Assembly: GCA_900550545.1 (NCBI GenBank) | Contig: URSS01000008.1 | Span: 1 to 64,000, forward strand | Reading direction: 5' to 3' | From: an uncultured Lachnobacterium sp. | Lineage (GTDB): Bacteria > Bacillota > Clostridia > Lachnospirales > Lachnospiraceae | DNA: 64,000 bases | Shown here: positions 8,662-17,350 of the stretch, piece after piece | Position numbering within the stretch: the stretch's first letter is position 1 | Layout: the number at the start of each line of letters is the position of its first letter | Notes under the pieces: generated by a model | What the model was told of the DNA's origin: nothing | The model's input: only the letters and a program-made list of their open reading frames with translations | Database searches by the model: none | Translations under genes and position numbers: made by a program

Positions 8662-9318
8662 ATGAAGTTTTTCGTGGATACAGCAAATGTAGAGGACATT
8701 AAGAAAGCAAATGATATGGGAGTCATCTGTGGAGTTACCACAAACCCATCCCTGATCGCAAAAGAGGGAAGAGATTTTACAGAAGTCATTAAAGAGATCA
8801 CATCCATCGTTGACGGACCGATCAGCGGCGAGGTAAAGGCAACAACAGTAGATGCAGAGGGCATGATCAAAGAAGGACGTGAGATCGCAGCCATCCATCC
8901 AAACATGGTTGTAAAGATCCCTATGACCGTAGAAGGACTCAAAGCCGTAAAGGTACTTTCTTCCGAGGGCATCAAGACAAACGTTACCCTGATCTTCAGC
9001 GCAAATCAGGCAATCCTTGCAGCAAACGCAGGAGCTACTTATGTATCCCCATTCCTTGGCAGATTAGATGACATCAGCCAGCCGGGTATCGAACTGATCC
9101 GTCAGATCGCAGAGATCTTTGATATTTACGGATATGACACCGAGATCATCGCAGCATCCATCCGTAACCCGATCCATGTAACAGACTGCGCACTTGCAGG
9201 TGCCGATATTGCGACCATCCCTTACAAGGTAATCGAGCAGATGACAAAGCATCCGCTTACCGATCAGGGAATCGAGAAATTCCAGGCAGACTACAAGGCA
9301 GTTTTTGGGGAGGAATAA
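8662..9318 (+). CDS. Transaldolase-like / fructose-6-phosphate aldolase (TalC/FSA type)
   Basis: 218 residues, the size of the short single-domain transaldolase subfamily. Motifs: FFVDTANVEDI at the N terminus, GVTTNPSLIAKEG, and the Schiff-base lysine in VVKIPMT. It exchanges dihydroxyacetone units between sugar phosphates, or cleaves fructose-6-phosphate; sequence alone does not decide. GGAGGT precedes the ATG and the transketolase subunit starts 2 bp after its stop, so it belongs to a non-oxidative pentose-phosphate operon under the divergent DeoR-type regulator. Confidence 0.9.
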   Translation: MKFFVDTANVEDIKKANDMGVICGVTTNPSLIAKEGRDFTEVIKEITSIVDGPISGEVKATTVDAEGMIKEGREIAAIHPNMVVKIPMTVEGLKAVKVLSSEGIKTNVTLIFSANQAILAANAGATYVSPFLGRLDDISQPGIELIRQIAEIFDIYGYDTEIIAASIRNPIHVTDCALAGADIATIPYKVIEQMTKHPLTDQGIEKFQADYKAVFGEE

Positions 9319-9320
9319 CC

Positions 9321-10160
9321 ATGAACAAACAGGAGCTTCAGCTGAAGGCAAATGAAGTCCGCAAAGGCATTGTGACTGCAGTCCACGCAGCCAAAGCCGG
9401 ACATCCGGGCGGATCGCTTTCCGCAGCTGATATTTTTACTTATTTATATTTTGAAGAATTAAATATCGATCCAAAAGATCCGAAGAAACCGGACAGAGAC
9501 CGTTTTGTGCTGTCCAAAGGCCATACTGCACCGGGACTGTATTCCGCACTGGCACTGCGCGGCTATTTCCCGGTCGAGGATTTAAAGACACTGCGTCACC
9601 TCGGTTCGTATCTGCAGGGACATCCGGACATGAAGCACATTCCGGGTGTGGATATGTCGAGCGGTTCCTTAGGACAGGGAATTTCCGCAGCAGTCGGCAT
9701 GGCATTGTCCGCCAAACTTTCCGGGGACGATTACCGTGTGTATACACTGCTCGGAGATGGAGAGATTCAGGAAGGACAGGTATGGGAAGCTGCCATGTTT
9801 GCCGGATTCCGCAAACTGGATAACCTCGTTGTGATCGTGGATAACAACGGACTGCAGATCGACGGACCGGTGGATCAGGTATGCTCTCCGTACCCGATCA
9901 ACGAGAAATTCAAAGCATTCAATTTTCATGTGGTTGACCTTGCAGACGGCAATGACATGGATCAGATCGCCGCTGCATTTGCAGAGGCAAGAAACACCAA
10001 GGGACAGCCGACCGCAATCATTGCGCATACGGTCAAAGGAAAGGGCGTCTCTTTCATGGAAAATCAGGTAGGATGGCACGGAAAAGCGCCAAACGATGAA
10101 GAATATGCGATCGCAATGGAAGATCTGAAGAAAGAAGGTGAAGCATTATGTCAGAAGTAA
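9321..10160 (+). CDS. Transketolase, N-terminal (TPP-binding) subunit
   Basis: 279 residues corresponding to the N-terminal half of transketolase. It carries AGHPGGSLSAADI, the substrate histidine region SKGHTAPGLY and the TPP/Mg motif beginning GDGEIQEGQ and ending VDNN. The C-terminal half is the next gene, overlapping by 13 bp, so the enzyme is an alpha2beta2-type split transketolase as is common in Clostridia. It supplies two-carbon transfer between pentose and hexose phosphates. Confidence 0.95.
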   Translation: MNKQELQLKANEVRKGIVTAVHAAKAGHPGGSLSAADIFTYLYFEELNIDPKDPKKPDRDRFVLSKGHTAPGLYSALALRGYFPVEDLKTLRHLGSYLQGHPDMKHIPGVDMSSGSLGQGISAAVGMALSAKLSGDDYRVYTLLGDGEIQEGQVWEAAMFAGFRKLDNLVVIVDNNGLQIDGPVDQVCSPYPINEKFKAFNFHVVDLADGNDMDQIAAAFAEARNTKGQPTAIIAHTVKGKGVSFMENQVGWHGKAPNDEEYAIAMEDLKKEGEALCQK

Positions 10161-11086
10161 CAAAAATCGCAACCCGTGTCAGCTACGGAAACGCGCTCGT
10201 AGAGCTGGCAAAGGAGCATGATGATGTATATGTTTTAGACGCAGATCTTGCAGCGGCAACACAGACTGCAATCTTCAAAAAGGAATTTCCGGAGCGCCAC
10301 ATTGACTGTGGTATCGCAGAATGTAACATGATCGGCATTGCAGCAGGCCTTGCCGCAACCGGTAAAGTTCCGTTTGCTAGTTCGTTTGCCATGTTTGCAG
10401 CCGGACGTGCATTTGAGCAGGTGCGAAACTCTGTCGGTTATCCGCATCTGAATGTAAAGATCGGTGCAACCCATGCCGGAATTTCCGTCGGTGAAGATGG
10501 TGCAACGCACCAGTGTAATGAGGATATTGCGCTTATGCGCACCATCCCGGGCATGGTCATCTTAAATCCGAGTGATGATATCGAAGCAAAAGCTGCAGTA
10601 AAAGCCGCATATGAACACGAAGGCCCGGTTTACATGCGTTTTGGCCGTTTGGCAGTTCCGATCATCAATGACCGTCCGGATTACAAATTTGAGATCGGCA
10701 AAGGTGTGACCTTGCGGGAAGGCAAAGATGTGGCAATCATTGCGACCGGTTTATGTGTGTCCGAGTCGCTTGCAGCTGCAGAAAAGCTTGCCGCAGATGG
10801 CATTGATGCAAAAGTGATCAACATCCATACAATCAAGCCGCTTGATGAGGATCTTGTCGTCGCCGCAGCAAAGGAATGCGGTAAAGTCGTGACTGTTGAG
10901 GAACACTCCGTCATCGGAGGACTCGGTTCTGCCGTATGCGAGACACTTTCGAAAAAGGCACCGACACCGGTAAAGACCATCGGTGTACAGGACCGCTTCG
11001 GCGAGTCCGGCCCGGCAGTGGCATTGCTCGAGAAGTATGGTCTGAATGCAGAAGGCATCTATGCTTCCGTAAAAGAGTTTCTATAA
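10148..11086 (+). CDS. Transketolase, C-terminal (pyrimidine-binding) subunit
   Basis: 312 residues forming the pyrimidine-binding and C-terminal domains of transketolase. The glutamate that activates TPP is in DCGIAECNMIG, followed by AGISVGEDGATHQ and the C-terminal VEEHSVIGGLGSA segment. Its start overlaps the N-terminal subunit gene, giving coupled translation. An intrinsic terminator follows. Confidence 0.95.
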   Translation: MSEVTKIATRVSYGNALVELAKEHDDVYVLDADLAAATQTAIFKKEFPERHIDCGIAECNMIGIAAGLAATGKVPFASSFAMFAAGRAFEQVRNSVGYPHLNVKIGATHAGISVGEDGATHQCNEDIALMRTIPGMVILNPSDDIEAKAAVKAAYEHEGPVYMRFGRLAVPIINDRPDYKFEIGKGVTLREGKDVAIIATGLCVSESLAAAEKLAADGIDAKVINIHTIKPLDEDLVVAAAKECGKVVTVEEHSVIGGLGSAVCETLSKKAPTPVKTIGVQDRFGESGPAVALLEKYGLNAEGIYASVKEFL

Positions 11087-11120
11087 ATAATGTATCGCAA
11101 TAAATCATATATAACGATGT

Positions 11121-11153
11121 AAAAATGAGTGGCTGCGGCTGCTCATTTTTTTT
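11121..11153 (+). terminator. Terminator of the transaldolase/transketolase operon
   Basis: ATGAGTGGC/GCTGCTCAT stem (two G-U pairs), TGCG loop, then an uninterrupted T-tract at 11146-11153. Confidence 0.85.
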
Positions 11154-11163
11154 AAAAAGTCTC

Positions 11164-11192
11164 TTTACAAATGATAAATAAAAGAATATGAT
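11164..11192 (+). promoter_or_regulatory. Promoter of the ROK regulator gene
   Basis: TTTACA (11164-11169), 17-bp spacer, TATGAT (11187-11192). The palindromic operator begins 2 bp after the -10. Confidence 0.75.
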
Positions 11193-11193
11193 A

Positions 11194-11217
11194 CTTTTAT
11201 AAAAAGTTTTATAAAAG
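11194..11217. promoter_or_regulatory. Perfect 24-bp palindromic operator upstream of the ROK gene
   Basis: Arms CTTTTATAAAA and TTTTATAAAAG are perfect reverse complements with a 2-bp AG spacer. A 21/24 match lies at 12540-12563, just after the -10 of the dehydrogenase operon. The shared site in the same position suggests autoregulation plus control of that operon by the ROK protein. Confidence 0.75.
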
Positions 11218-11225
11218 AGGACGAA

Positions 11226-12338
11226 ATGGCAGAAAAGAAGGATAGACGTAATAATGCAAGAGTAAAAATTATAGATTATATGCTAAATCATCCAGTAACT
11301 TCCAAAGCTGAACTGGCAAAAGAATTGAATATGAGCATGCCTACGATATTGACGAACGTAAATGAACTGGTTGAACAGGGCCTGATTGTGGAAAATGGAG
11401 AATATGAATCGACTGGTGGAAGAAAAGCAAAAAGCATTGGGATAAATAAAGCTTATTGCCGGGCGATGGGGATTGTAATTACAGCAAATCATTTGGAGAT
11501 GGTTCTTGTGAACCTTGGGTATGAAATTGAGAAAATTCAAAGAGTCCGTTTGAAGTTTTCGACTGATTTAACCTATTGCACTGAGGTCGCTGAGCAGGTT
11601 CGGCAATTTATTCATAATTGTGAGACGGATACGACAATCCTTGGAATTGGTATTGCAATTCCTGGAATTATTGATCAGAAAGAAAAAATGGTAATAAAAT
11701 CTCATGCGCTCCAGATTGAAAATTATAGTCTGCGTTTTTTGGAACAGGCATTGGATGCTCCCGTTTATTTTGAAAATGATGCAAATTCTGCAATGCTTGC
11801 GGAAGATACACAAAGATATCAGAATGCAATTTATCTTTCTTTAAATCATACGCTCGGTGGTGCGTTTTGTATTGACGGAAAACTTTTCCGTGGACAGAAT
11901 CAGAAGGCAGGAGAGTTCGGACATATGATTATTGTACCTGGTGGGCGTGAATGTTATTGTGGTAAGGCGGGATGCGCTGATGCTTATTGTGCAGCGAGTG
12001 TCCTGACGAATAACAATGAAAATTCACTGGAAACATTTATGGAGAAAATCGGTCAGGGAAATGAAAAGGTGGATAGAAAATGGGAGGAGTATCTGGAACA
12101 TCTTGCAATATTAATTTCGAATCTTCGGATGGCATATGATATGGATATTATTCTTGGTGGAGATGTGGGCGGTTATTTAAGTGATTATATGATTCCATTG
12201 GGGCAGAAAGTTATGATCTATAATGGATTTGACCGTGATGTATCGTATTTAAAAAACTGCTCTTATAAAAAAGAAGCATCCGCAGTGGGGGTTGCCAAGC
12301 ACTTTTTGTATGAGTATGTGAATGGAAATATGAAATAA
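11226..12338 (+). CDS. ROK-family transcriptional regulator (NagC/XylR-like)
   Basis: 370 residues. A winged helix-turn-helix lies at about 10-65 (SKAELAKELNMSMPTILTNVNEL), followed by the ROK sugar-kinase-like domain with GIGIAIPGIID and the zinc motif ECYCGKAGCADAYC. Such proteins repress sugar operons and release DNA on binding the sugar. The gene has its own promoter with a perfect palindrome that recurs at the next operon's promoter, so the polyol/sugar operon at 12607-16369 is its likely target. The ribosome site is weak (GAGGACGAA). Confidence 0.9.
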   Translation: MAEKKDRRNNARVKIIDYMLNHPVTSKAELAKELNMSMPTILTNVNELVEQGLIVENGEYESTGGRKAKSIGINKAYCRAMGIVITANHLEMVLVNLGYEIEKIQRVRLKFSTDLTYCTEVAEQVRQFIHNCETDTTILGIGIAIPGIIDQKEKMVIKSHALQIENYSLRFLEQALDAPVYFENDANSAMLAEDTQRYQNAIYLSLNHTLGGAFCIDGKLFRGQNQKAGEFGHMIIVPGGRECYCGKAGCADAYCAASVLTNNNENSLETFMEKIGQGNEKVDRKWEEYLEHLAILISNLRMAYDMDIILGGDVGGYLSDYMIPLGQKVMIYNGFDRDVSYLKNCSYKKEASAVGVAKHFLYEYVNGNMK

Positions 12339-12356
12339 AAGTATAGTGTAGGGCAA

Positions 12357-12410
12357 ATGTCCTGAGACAGAATGACAATAGGCGTTCTGTCTCAGGACAT
12401 TTTTATTTTT
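12357..12410 (+). terminator. Terminator of the ROK gene
   Basis: Perfect 16-bp stem: 12357-12372 pairs with 12385-12400, with a 12-nt loop and the tail TTTTATTTTT. Confidence 0.95.
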
Positions 12411-12503
12411 ACTGTATAGAATGTTTTCCCAAGAAGATGTTTGTGAATCATATACAAAAACAAAAACGAAAATTGTGCATTTGGTAGAAACTGTTAAAAA
12501 GCA

Positions 12504-12532
12504 TTGACAATGTGACGGTAGTAGATGATAAT
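12504..12532 (+). promoter_or_regulatory. Promoter of the polyol/sugar operon
   Basis: TTGACA (12504-12509), 17-bp spacer, GATAAT (12527-12532); near consensus. Transcription would start at the edge of the palindrome at 12540. Confidence 0.85.
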
Positions 12533-12539
12533 GTAGTTA

Positions 12540-12563
12540 CTTTAATAAAACATTTTATAAAAG
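12540..12563. promoter_or_regulatory. Second copy of the ROK palindromic operator
   Basis: CTTTAATAAAA-CA-TTTTATAAAAG matches the operator at 11194-11217 in 21 of 24 positions. It starts 7 bp after the -10, where a bound repressor would block initiation. Confidence 0.75.
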
Positions 12564-12606
12564 ATAATACAAAAGAAATAAAAACAAATTAAAGGAGGAA
12601 GAAATT

Positions 12607-13635
12607 ATGTTACAGCAAGTAATGACAAATCCAGGAGAAATTACATTTAGAGAGGTTCCGGTTCCAGAAGTCAAGGATGATCAGGTACTGGTAAAAATCA
12701 GAAATATCGGTATCTGTGGTTCCGATATCCATGTATATCATGGAAAACATCCGTTTACGAAATATCCGGTGACACAGGGACATGAGGTTTCCGGAGAAAT
12801 CGCAGAAATAGGGAAAAATGTTTCTGGGTTTCAGATCGGACAGAAAGTTACGATTGAACCACAGGTTTATTGCGGACACTGCTATCCGTGCCGACATGGA
12901 AAATATAATCTTTGCGAGGAATTAAAGGTTATGGGATTCCAGACCACAGGTACGGCTTCTGAATATTTTGCAGTAGATGCATCTAAGGTAACGCCGATTC
13001 CGGAAGATATGTCTTATGAAGAAGGTGCGATGATCGAGCCTCTTGCGGTTGCCGTTCACGGAGTAAAGCAGATGGGCGATGTAAAAGGAATGAATATCAC
13101 AGTAATCGGCGCGGGACCAATCGGAAATCTTGTTGCACAGACGGCAAAAGGGATGGGAGCAGCAAAGGTTATGATTACCGATGTCAGTGATCTGCGTCTG
13201 GAAAAAGCAAAAGAATGTGGAATTGACGTATGTGTCAACACGATGCACAAAGATTTTGGAGAGGCTATGGTAGAGGCATTTGGTCCGGATAAGGCAGATG
13301 TGATCTATGACTGTGCAGGAAATAACATTACAATGGGACAGGCAATCAAATATGCAAGAAAAGGAAGTGTGATCGTACTGGTTGCAGTATTTGCGGGAAT
13401 GGCAGAGGTGGATCTGGCAGTTGCAAACGATCACGAGCTGGATATTAAAAGTACCATGATGTACCGGCATGACGATTATGTAGATGGTATCCGTCTTGTC
13501 AATGAAGGAAAGGTACATTTGAAACCATTAATTTCAAAAACGTTTGCATTTAAAGATTATCTGAAAGCATACCAGTATATTGATGATAACCGTGAGACAA
13601 CGATGAAAGTCATCATCAATGTGCAGGAGGATTAA
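12607..13635 (+). CDS. Zinc-dependent alcohol/sorbitol dehydrogenase (MDR family)
   Basis: 342 residues of the medium-chain dehydrogenase family. Catalytic zinc ligands are in GICGSDIH and GHE, structural zinc cysteines in CGHCYPCRHGKYNLC, and the NAD Rossmann motif is GAGPIGNLVAQ followed by an acidic residue at ITD. It probably oxidises a polyol to a ketose. The co-transcribed GPH transporter and PfkB kinase fit uptake, oxidation and phosphorylation of a sugar alcohol or related sugar. AAAGGAGGAA precedes the ATG. Exact substrate cannot be read from sequence. Confidence 0.9.
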   Translation: MLQQVMTNPGEITFREVPVPEVKDDQVLVKIRNIGICGSDIHVYHGKHPFTKYPVTQGHEVSGEIAEIGKNVSGFQIGQKVTIEPQVYCGHCYPCRHGKYNLCEELKVMGFQTTGTASEYFAVDASKVTPIPEDMSYEEGAMIEPLAVAVHGVKQMGDVKGMNITVIGAGPIGNLVAQTAKGMGAAKVMITDVSDLRLEKAKECGIDVCVNTMHKDFGEAMVEAFGPDKADVIYDCAGNNITMGQAIKYARKGSVIVLVAVFAGMAEVDLAVANDHELDIKSTMMYRHDDYVDGIRLVNEGKVHLKPLISKTFAFKDYLKAYQYIDDNRETTMKVIINVQED

Positions 13636-13639
13636 ACAG

Positions 13640-14032
13640 ATGAAAAACAAATATGGAATTGTCGGAGTAGCCCACATAGGGCTTCCGACAAATGATTTAA
13701 AAAAGACAATCGAATTTTATAAAAGTCTTGGATTTGAAGTGATTTTAGAAACCTATAATGAAAAGGCAAAAGAAAAGGTTGCGTTTTTGCAGATTCAGAA
13801 TTACTGTATTGAATCGTTTGAGAACGGACAGGCGGTAATGGCAGACGGGGCATATCAGCATGTCGCACTGGATGTGAGAGATATTGAAGAAATGTATAAA
13901 AAGATCTGTGAAAATGGATATGAAGTTATTACGGATGGAATTGAGCAGCTTCCGTTTTGGGATAATGGTGTAAAGTTTTTCATGATTAAAGGACCAAATG
14001 AGGAGAGAATCGAGTTTTGCCAGAAACTCTGA
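13640..14032 (+). CDS. VOC (glyoxalase/bleomycin-resistance fold) protein
   Basis: 130 residues starting at ATG 13640 behind GCAGGAGG; an in-frame ATG at 13619 lies inside the dehydrogenase gene with no ribosome site. It opens with the typical VAHIGLPTNDLKKTIEFYKSLGF and has the matching second half (HVALDVRDIEEMY, FFMIKGPNEERIEF). The family includes lyases, isomerases and epimerases that use a divalent metal. Its place in the sugar operon suggests a sugar or aldehyde substrate, which is inference only. Confidence 0.8.
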   Translation: MKNKYGIVGVAHIGLPTNDLKKTIEFYKSLGFEVILETYNEKAKEKVAFLQIQNYCIESFENGQAVMADGAYQHVALDVRDIEEMYKKICENGYEVITDGIEQLPFWDNGVKFFMIKGPNEERIEFCQKL

Positions 14033-14049
14033 TGAAGTAGGAGGAACGT

Positions 14050-15414
14050 ATGGGGAGCGAGAACAGAAGTGGAAAAGTGCCGCTGATCAGCAAAATTGCA
14101 TATGGTTTTGGTGATGTGGGATGTAATTTCAGTTGGATGTTTGTCAGCAATTTTTTAATGATTTTTTATACCGATGTATTTGGAATCAGTATGGCAGCAG
14201 TGTCTGCACTGATGCTGTTTTCCCGATTTTGGGATGCCATTAATGATCCGATTGTCGGGGGACTGACCGACAAGACAAAGACAAGATGGGGAAGATACCG
14301 TCCATGGCTTTTGGTGGCGGCACCGATTACGGCGGTGCTCCTTGTAATGACATTCTGGGCAAGACCAGATTGGAATCAGACTGCAAAAATTGTATATATG
14401 GTAATCACATATTGTCTCCTTGTTTTGGGATATACCTGTGTGAATATTCCATATGGAACACTCTGTGGAGCAATGACACAGGACATTGATGAGCGTGCAA
14501 AAATCAACACTTCCCGTTCCGTTGCAGCAATGATTGCAATCGGTGTGTTAAATATCATTACCGTTCCTTTGATTAACAAATTTGGAAGCAGCAGTGCAAA
14601 AACCGGGTATCTGACGGTGGCAGTTATTTATGGATGCATTTTTGCAGCATGTCATTTCTTTTGCTTTGCAAAGACAAAAGAGGCTGTGATCACACCGGAA
14701 AAAGAAAAAATTTCTATAAAAGTCCAGCTAAAAGCGGTGCTTCAGAATCGTCCGTATCTGCTGGCTCTGGTAGGACAGATTTTATTTGGTTTTACTTTAT
14801 ATGGAAGAAATGCGGATGTCCTGTATTATTTTACTTATGTAGAAGGAAATGCCTCGTATTATACCACTTATTCGATGTGCATCATTATTCCTTCCATTAT
14901 TGGAGCAGCCTGCTTTCAGCCGGTATTCCGTAAACTGAACAATAAAGGAAGAACTGCCAGTGTATTTGCACTTTTGACAGGAATTTCGATGCTTTTCATG
15001 TTTTTCTTTAATGTAAAAGAAGCTCCGGTTATCTTTTATGCATTGTCTGGAATTACACAGTTTTTCTTTTCCGGATTCAATACCGCAATTTATGCAATCA
15101 TTCCGGATTGTGTGGAGTACGGTGAGTGGAAAACCGGATTGCGCAACGATGGATTTCAATATGCGTTTATTTCGCTTGGAAACAAGATTGGAATGGCAAT
15201 TGGAACAGCACTTCTTGCCGGATTACTCGGAAAATACGGGTATGTGGCAAACCAGACACAAAATGCAGCCGTACTTTCCATTATGAAACATGCATTTACA
15301 ACCATTCCGGGGGTTCTCTGGATTGTGACTGCTGTGGTATTATTCTTTTATCGGCTGAATAAAAAGCGTTATAATGAAATTGTGGAGGAATTAAAGAATG
15401 GAAAAAGAGGTTGA
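14050..15414 (+). CDS. GPH-family sugar:cation symporter (MelB-like MFS)
   Basis: 454 residues with about 12 membrane segments. The family-typical N-terminal GFGDVGCNFSWMFVSNFLM, FWDAINDPIVGGLTDKTKTRWGRYRPW and the DCVEYGEW motif late in the protein place it with the glycoside-pentoside-hexuronide cation symporters. It would import the operon's substrate with Na+ or H+. AGGAGG lies 6 bp upstream. The kinase gene starts inside its last 17 bp. Confidence 0.9.
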   Translation: MGSENRSGKVPLISKIAYGFGDVGCNFSWMFVSNFLMIFYTDVFGISMAAVSALMLFSRFWDAINDPIVGGLTDKTKTRWGRYRPWLLVAAPITAVLLVMTFWARPDWNQTAKIVYMVITYCLLVLGYTCVNIPYGTLCGAMTQDIDERAKINTSRSVAAMIAIGVLNIITVPLINKFGSSSAKTGYLTVAVIYGCIFAACHFFCFAKTKEAVITPEKEKISIKVQLKAVLQNRPYLLALVGQILFGFTLYGRNADVLYYFTYVEGNASYYTTYSMCIIIPSIIGAACFQPVFRKLNNKGRTASVFALLTGISMLFMFFFNVKEAPVIFYALSGITQFFFSGFNTAIYAIIPDCVEYGEWKTGLRNDGFQYAFISLGNKIGMAIGTALLAGLLGKYGYVANQTQNAAVLSIMKHAFTTIPGVLWIVTAVVLFFYRLNKKRYNEIVEELKNGKRG

Positions 15415-16369
15415 TATTGTAGCATTGGGTGAACTGCTGATCGATTTTACCGAGGCAGGATACGGAAAAGATGGAATGAAGCTGTTTGAGCAGAATCCCG
15501 GTGGTGCACCGGTGAATTTGTTGACGGTTGCAAGCCATATGGGATACCGGACATCGTTTATTGGAAAAGTCGGAAAAGACATGCATGGTGCATTTTTAAA
15601 AAGAACCTTACAAAATGAGGGAATTGCAGTGGACCATCTGATCGAAGATGATAAGTATTTTACTACACTTGCGTTTGTAGAAATTGATGAAAACGGTGAG
15701 CGGAAATTTTCATTTGCAAGAAAACCGGGCGCGGATACACAACTTCGGAAAGAAGAACTGGATCCGACGCTTTTACAAAAGTGTAAAATTTTTCATTTCG
15801 GATCGCTTTCCCTGACAGATGAACCGGCAAAAAGTGCAACTTTAGAAGCCGTTCATATCGCAAAAGACGCGGGAGCATTGATTTCTTATGATCCAAATTA
15901 CCGTGCATCCTTGTGGAGAAATGAACAGACTGCAGTACAGGAAATGAAAGCAGTGATTCCATTTGCGGATGTGATGAAGGTATCGGATGAAGAAAGTCTC
16001 CTGCTGACGGGAAAAAACAGCTATGAAGAAGCTGCGGAGGAGTTGCTTTCCATGGGACCAGAGCTGATTGCCATTACACTTGGCAGTGACGGCGTACTTG
16101 TGGCAACTACGGATGGAAAAGAACAGATCAGGGGATTTGCAACAGAGGCGGTTGATACAACAGGAGCCGGAGATTCATTCTGGGGTGGATTCCTAAGTCA
16201 CTTCTTATCGCTGCATAAAACGCTTGGAGAACTGGACTGGAATGATTTATGTGCCTGCGCACAGCAGGGAAACGCGGTAGCGTGTCTGTGCGTACAAAAG
16301 AGAGGCGGAATTCCTGCGATTCCAGATAAAGAAGCCGTAATAAAATTTTTAAATCATCAGGGTAAATGA
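15398..16369 (+). CDS. PfkB-family carbohydrate kinase (fructokinase-like)
   Basis: 323 residues of the ribokinase/PfkB superfamily. The N-terminal ALGELLIDF, NPGGAPVNLL and GKVGKD segments bind sugar, and the C-terminal DTTGAGDSFWGGF holds the catalytic aspartate and anion hole. Closest in style to bacterial fructokinases. Phosphorylating the ketose made by the dehydrogenase would complete the pathway. A GGAGG site lies within the transporter's end. The hairpin at 16387-16434 ends the operon. Confidence 0.9.
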   Translation: MEKEVDIVALGELLIDFTEAGYGKDGMKLFEQNPGGAPVNLLTVASHMGYRTSFIGKVGKDMHGAFLKRTLQNEGIAVDHLIEDDKYFTTLAFVEIDENGERKFSFARKPGADTQLRKEELDPTLLQKCKIFHFGSLSLTDEPAKSATLEAVHIAKDAGALISYDPNYRASLWRNEQTAVQEMKAVIPFADVMKVSDEESLLLTGKNSYEEAAEELLSMGPELIAITLGSDGVLVATTDGKEQIRGFATEAVDTTGAGDSFWGGFLSHFLSLHKTLGELDWNDLCACAQQGNAVACLCVQKRGGIPAIPDKEAVIKFLNHQGK

Positions 16370-16386
16370 TTCGTAGATTGACATTT

Positions 16387-16434
16387 CCTCCTGTATTTTC
16401 TAAGCTTAAGGCAAAGAAATGCAGGAGGTTTTTT
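16387..16434 (+). terminator. Terminator hairpin whose 3' arm is the next gene's Shine-Dalgarno
   Basis: 16387-16398 (CCTCCTGTATTT) pairs with 16417-16428 (AAATGCAGGAGG) over 12 bp with one G-U, followed by T6 at 16429-16434 and then ATG at 16435. The same element can end the upstream operon and hide the ribosome site of the regulator gene. Confidence 0.75.
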
Positions 16435-17187
16435 ATGGATGCGAAAAAATTTGGTGCGTTCCTTGCGGCCACACGAAAAGAAAAAAAGATGACGCAGGCA
16501 CAGCTGGCAGAGAAAATAGATGTTACAGACAAAGCGGTCAGCCGCTGGGAAAGAGGATTGGGCTTTCCGGATATTACAACGATGGAACCGCTGGCAGATG
16601 CACTTGGAATATCTTTGCTTGAACTGATGCGGTCAGAAAAATTAAATGAAGATATGAAAAAAGAACAATATTCTGCAAAAGAAGTTTCTGAACTGATGTG
16701 TTCCGCTACAGAAATGAACCGTCAACAGGGCATGCAGGATAAGCAGGCAAATGTAATTGCAGCGATTGCGCTGGTAGTTGCGGCAGCACTTGCCTATATT
16801 TCCGGAAAATGTAGTATAGGAGGTGCATTGTTTTTTGGTGGAATTGTGGCGGCGTGCGGAATCAGTGGATATTATTTTTGGATGAACCGGGGGGATGCAC
16901 AAAGCCGCAGAATTTATGGAAGTATTTTTGGAGGATTGTTGGTTTGCATTATATATTTGAGTCAATGGTTGCTGTCAGAAAACGGAGATATACCATATGT
17001 CCGTTTTTTCCGGACGTTGGAATGCTATCTGGTAATTTTAGTTGTTTGTGCAGCTTCGTTTCACAGTTTATATGTATACAGAAACCAACAAAAAGCAGGA
17101 ATGCTTGTGACAGGAATTGCGGGGCTGTTGGCTGCTTTTGGAATACTCTGGTATTTTAGCGGGGTATTTGCTAGCTTAGCTGCGTAG
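16435..17187 (+). CDS. XRE-family regulator with membrane-spanning C-terminal half
   Basis: 250 residues starting at ATG 16435 behind GCAGGAGG. About 3-62 is an XRE helix-turn-helix (MTQAQLAEKIDVTDKAVSRWERG). From about 105 there are roughly five hydrophobic segments (ANVIAAIALVVAAALAYISG, and LVTGIAGLLAAFGILWYF near the end). This layout suggests a membrane-anchored DNA-binding protein. Target and signal are unknown. Its ribosome site is buried in the hairpin described at 16387-16434, so translation may be limited when the transcript reads through from upstream. Confidence 0.8.
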   Translation: MDAKKFGAFLAATRKEKKMTQAQLAEKIDVTDKAVSRWERGLGFPDITTMEPLADALGISLLELMRSEKLNEDMKKEQYSAKEVSELMCSATEMNRQQGMQDKQANVIAAIALVVAAALAYISGKCSIGGALFFGGIVAACGISGYYFWMNRGDAQSRRIYGSIFGGLLVCIIYLSQWLLSENGDIPYVRFFRTLECYLVILVVCAASFHSLYVYRNQQKAGMLVTGIAGLLAAFGILWYFSGVFASLAA

Positions 17188-17284
17188 CAGAGGGAAAGAA
17201 CGAGTATCGTGCGGTTTCGCGAATTTGTGAGGTGGGGTTCTGAGTAGTTACGAAAAACAAATCAAAAGAACCTTGAAAATTTCT

Positions 17285-17312
17285 TTGAAATTACCAGTGT
17301 TTTGCGTATAAT
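17285..17312 (+). promoter_or_regulatory. Promoter of the DUF3990/DUF3791-like pair
   Basis: TTGAAA (17285-17290), 16-bp spacer, consensus TATAAT (17307-17312), about 38 bp before the ATG. The pair therefore has its own strong promoter. Confidence 0.7.
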
Positions 17313-17350
17313 ACAGATAAAGGAAACACGACAATGAGGTAATATCAAAT

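Noticed and set aside
12357..12400. ATGTCC...GGACAT in the ROK terminator as an isolated copy of the cysN-downstream array
   Set aside because: The match sits in the ends of a 16-bp terminator stem, with other spacing and no repeats; likely coincidence.
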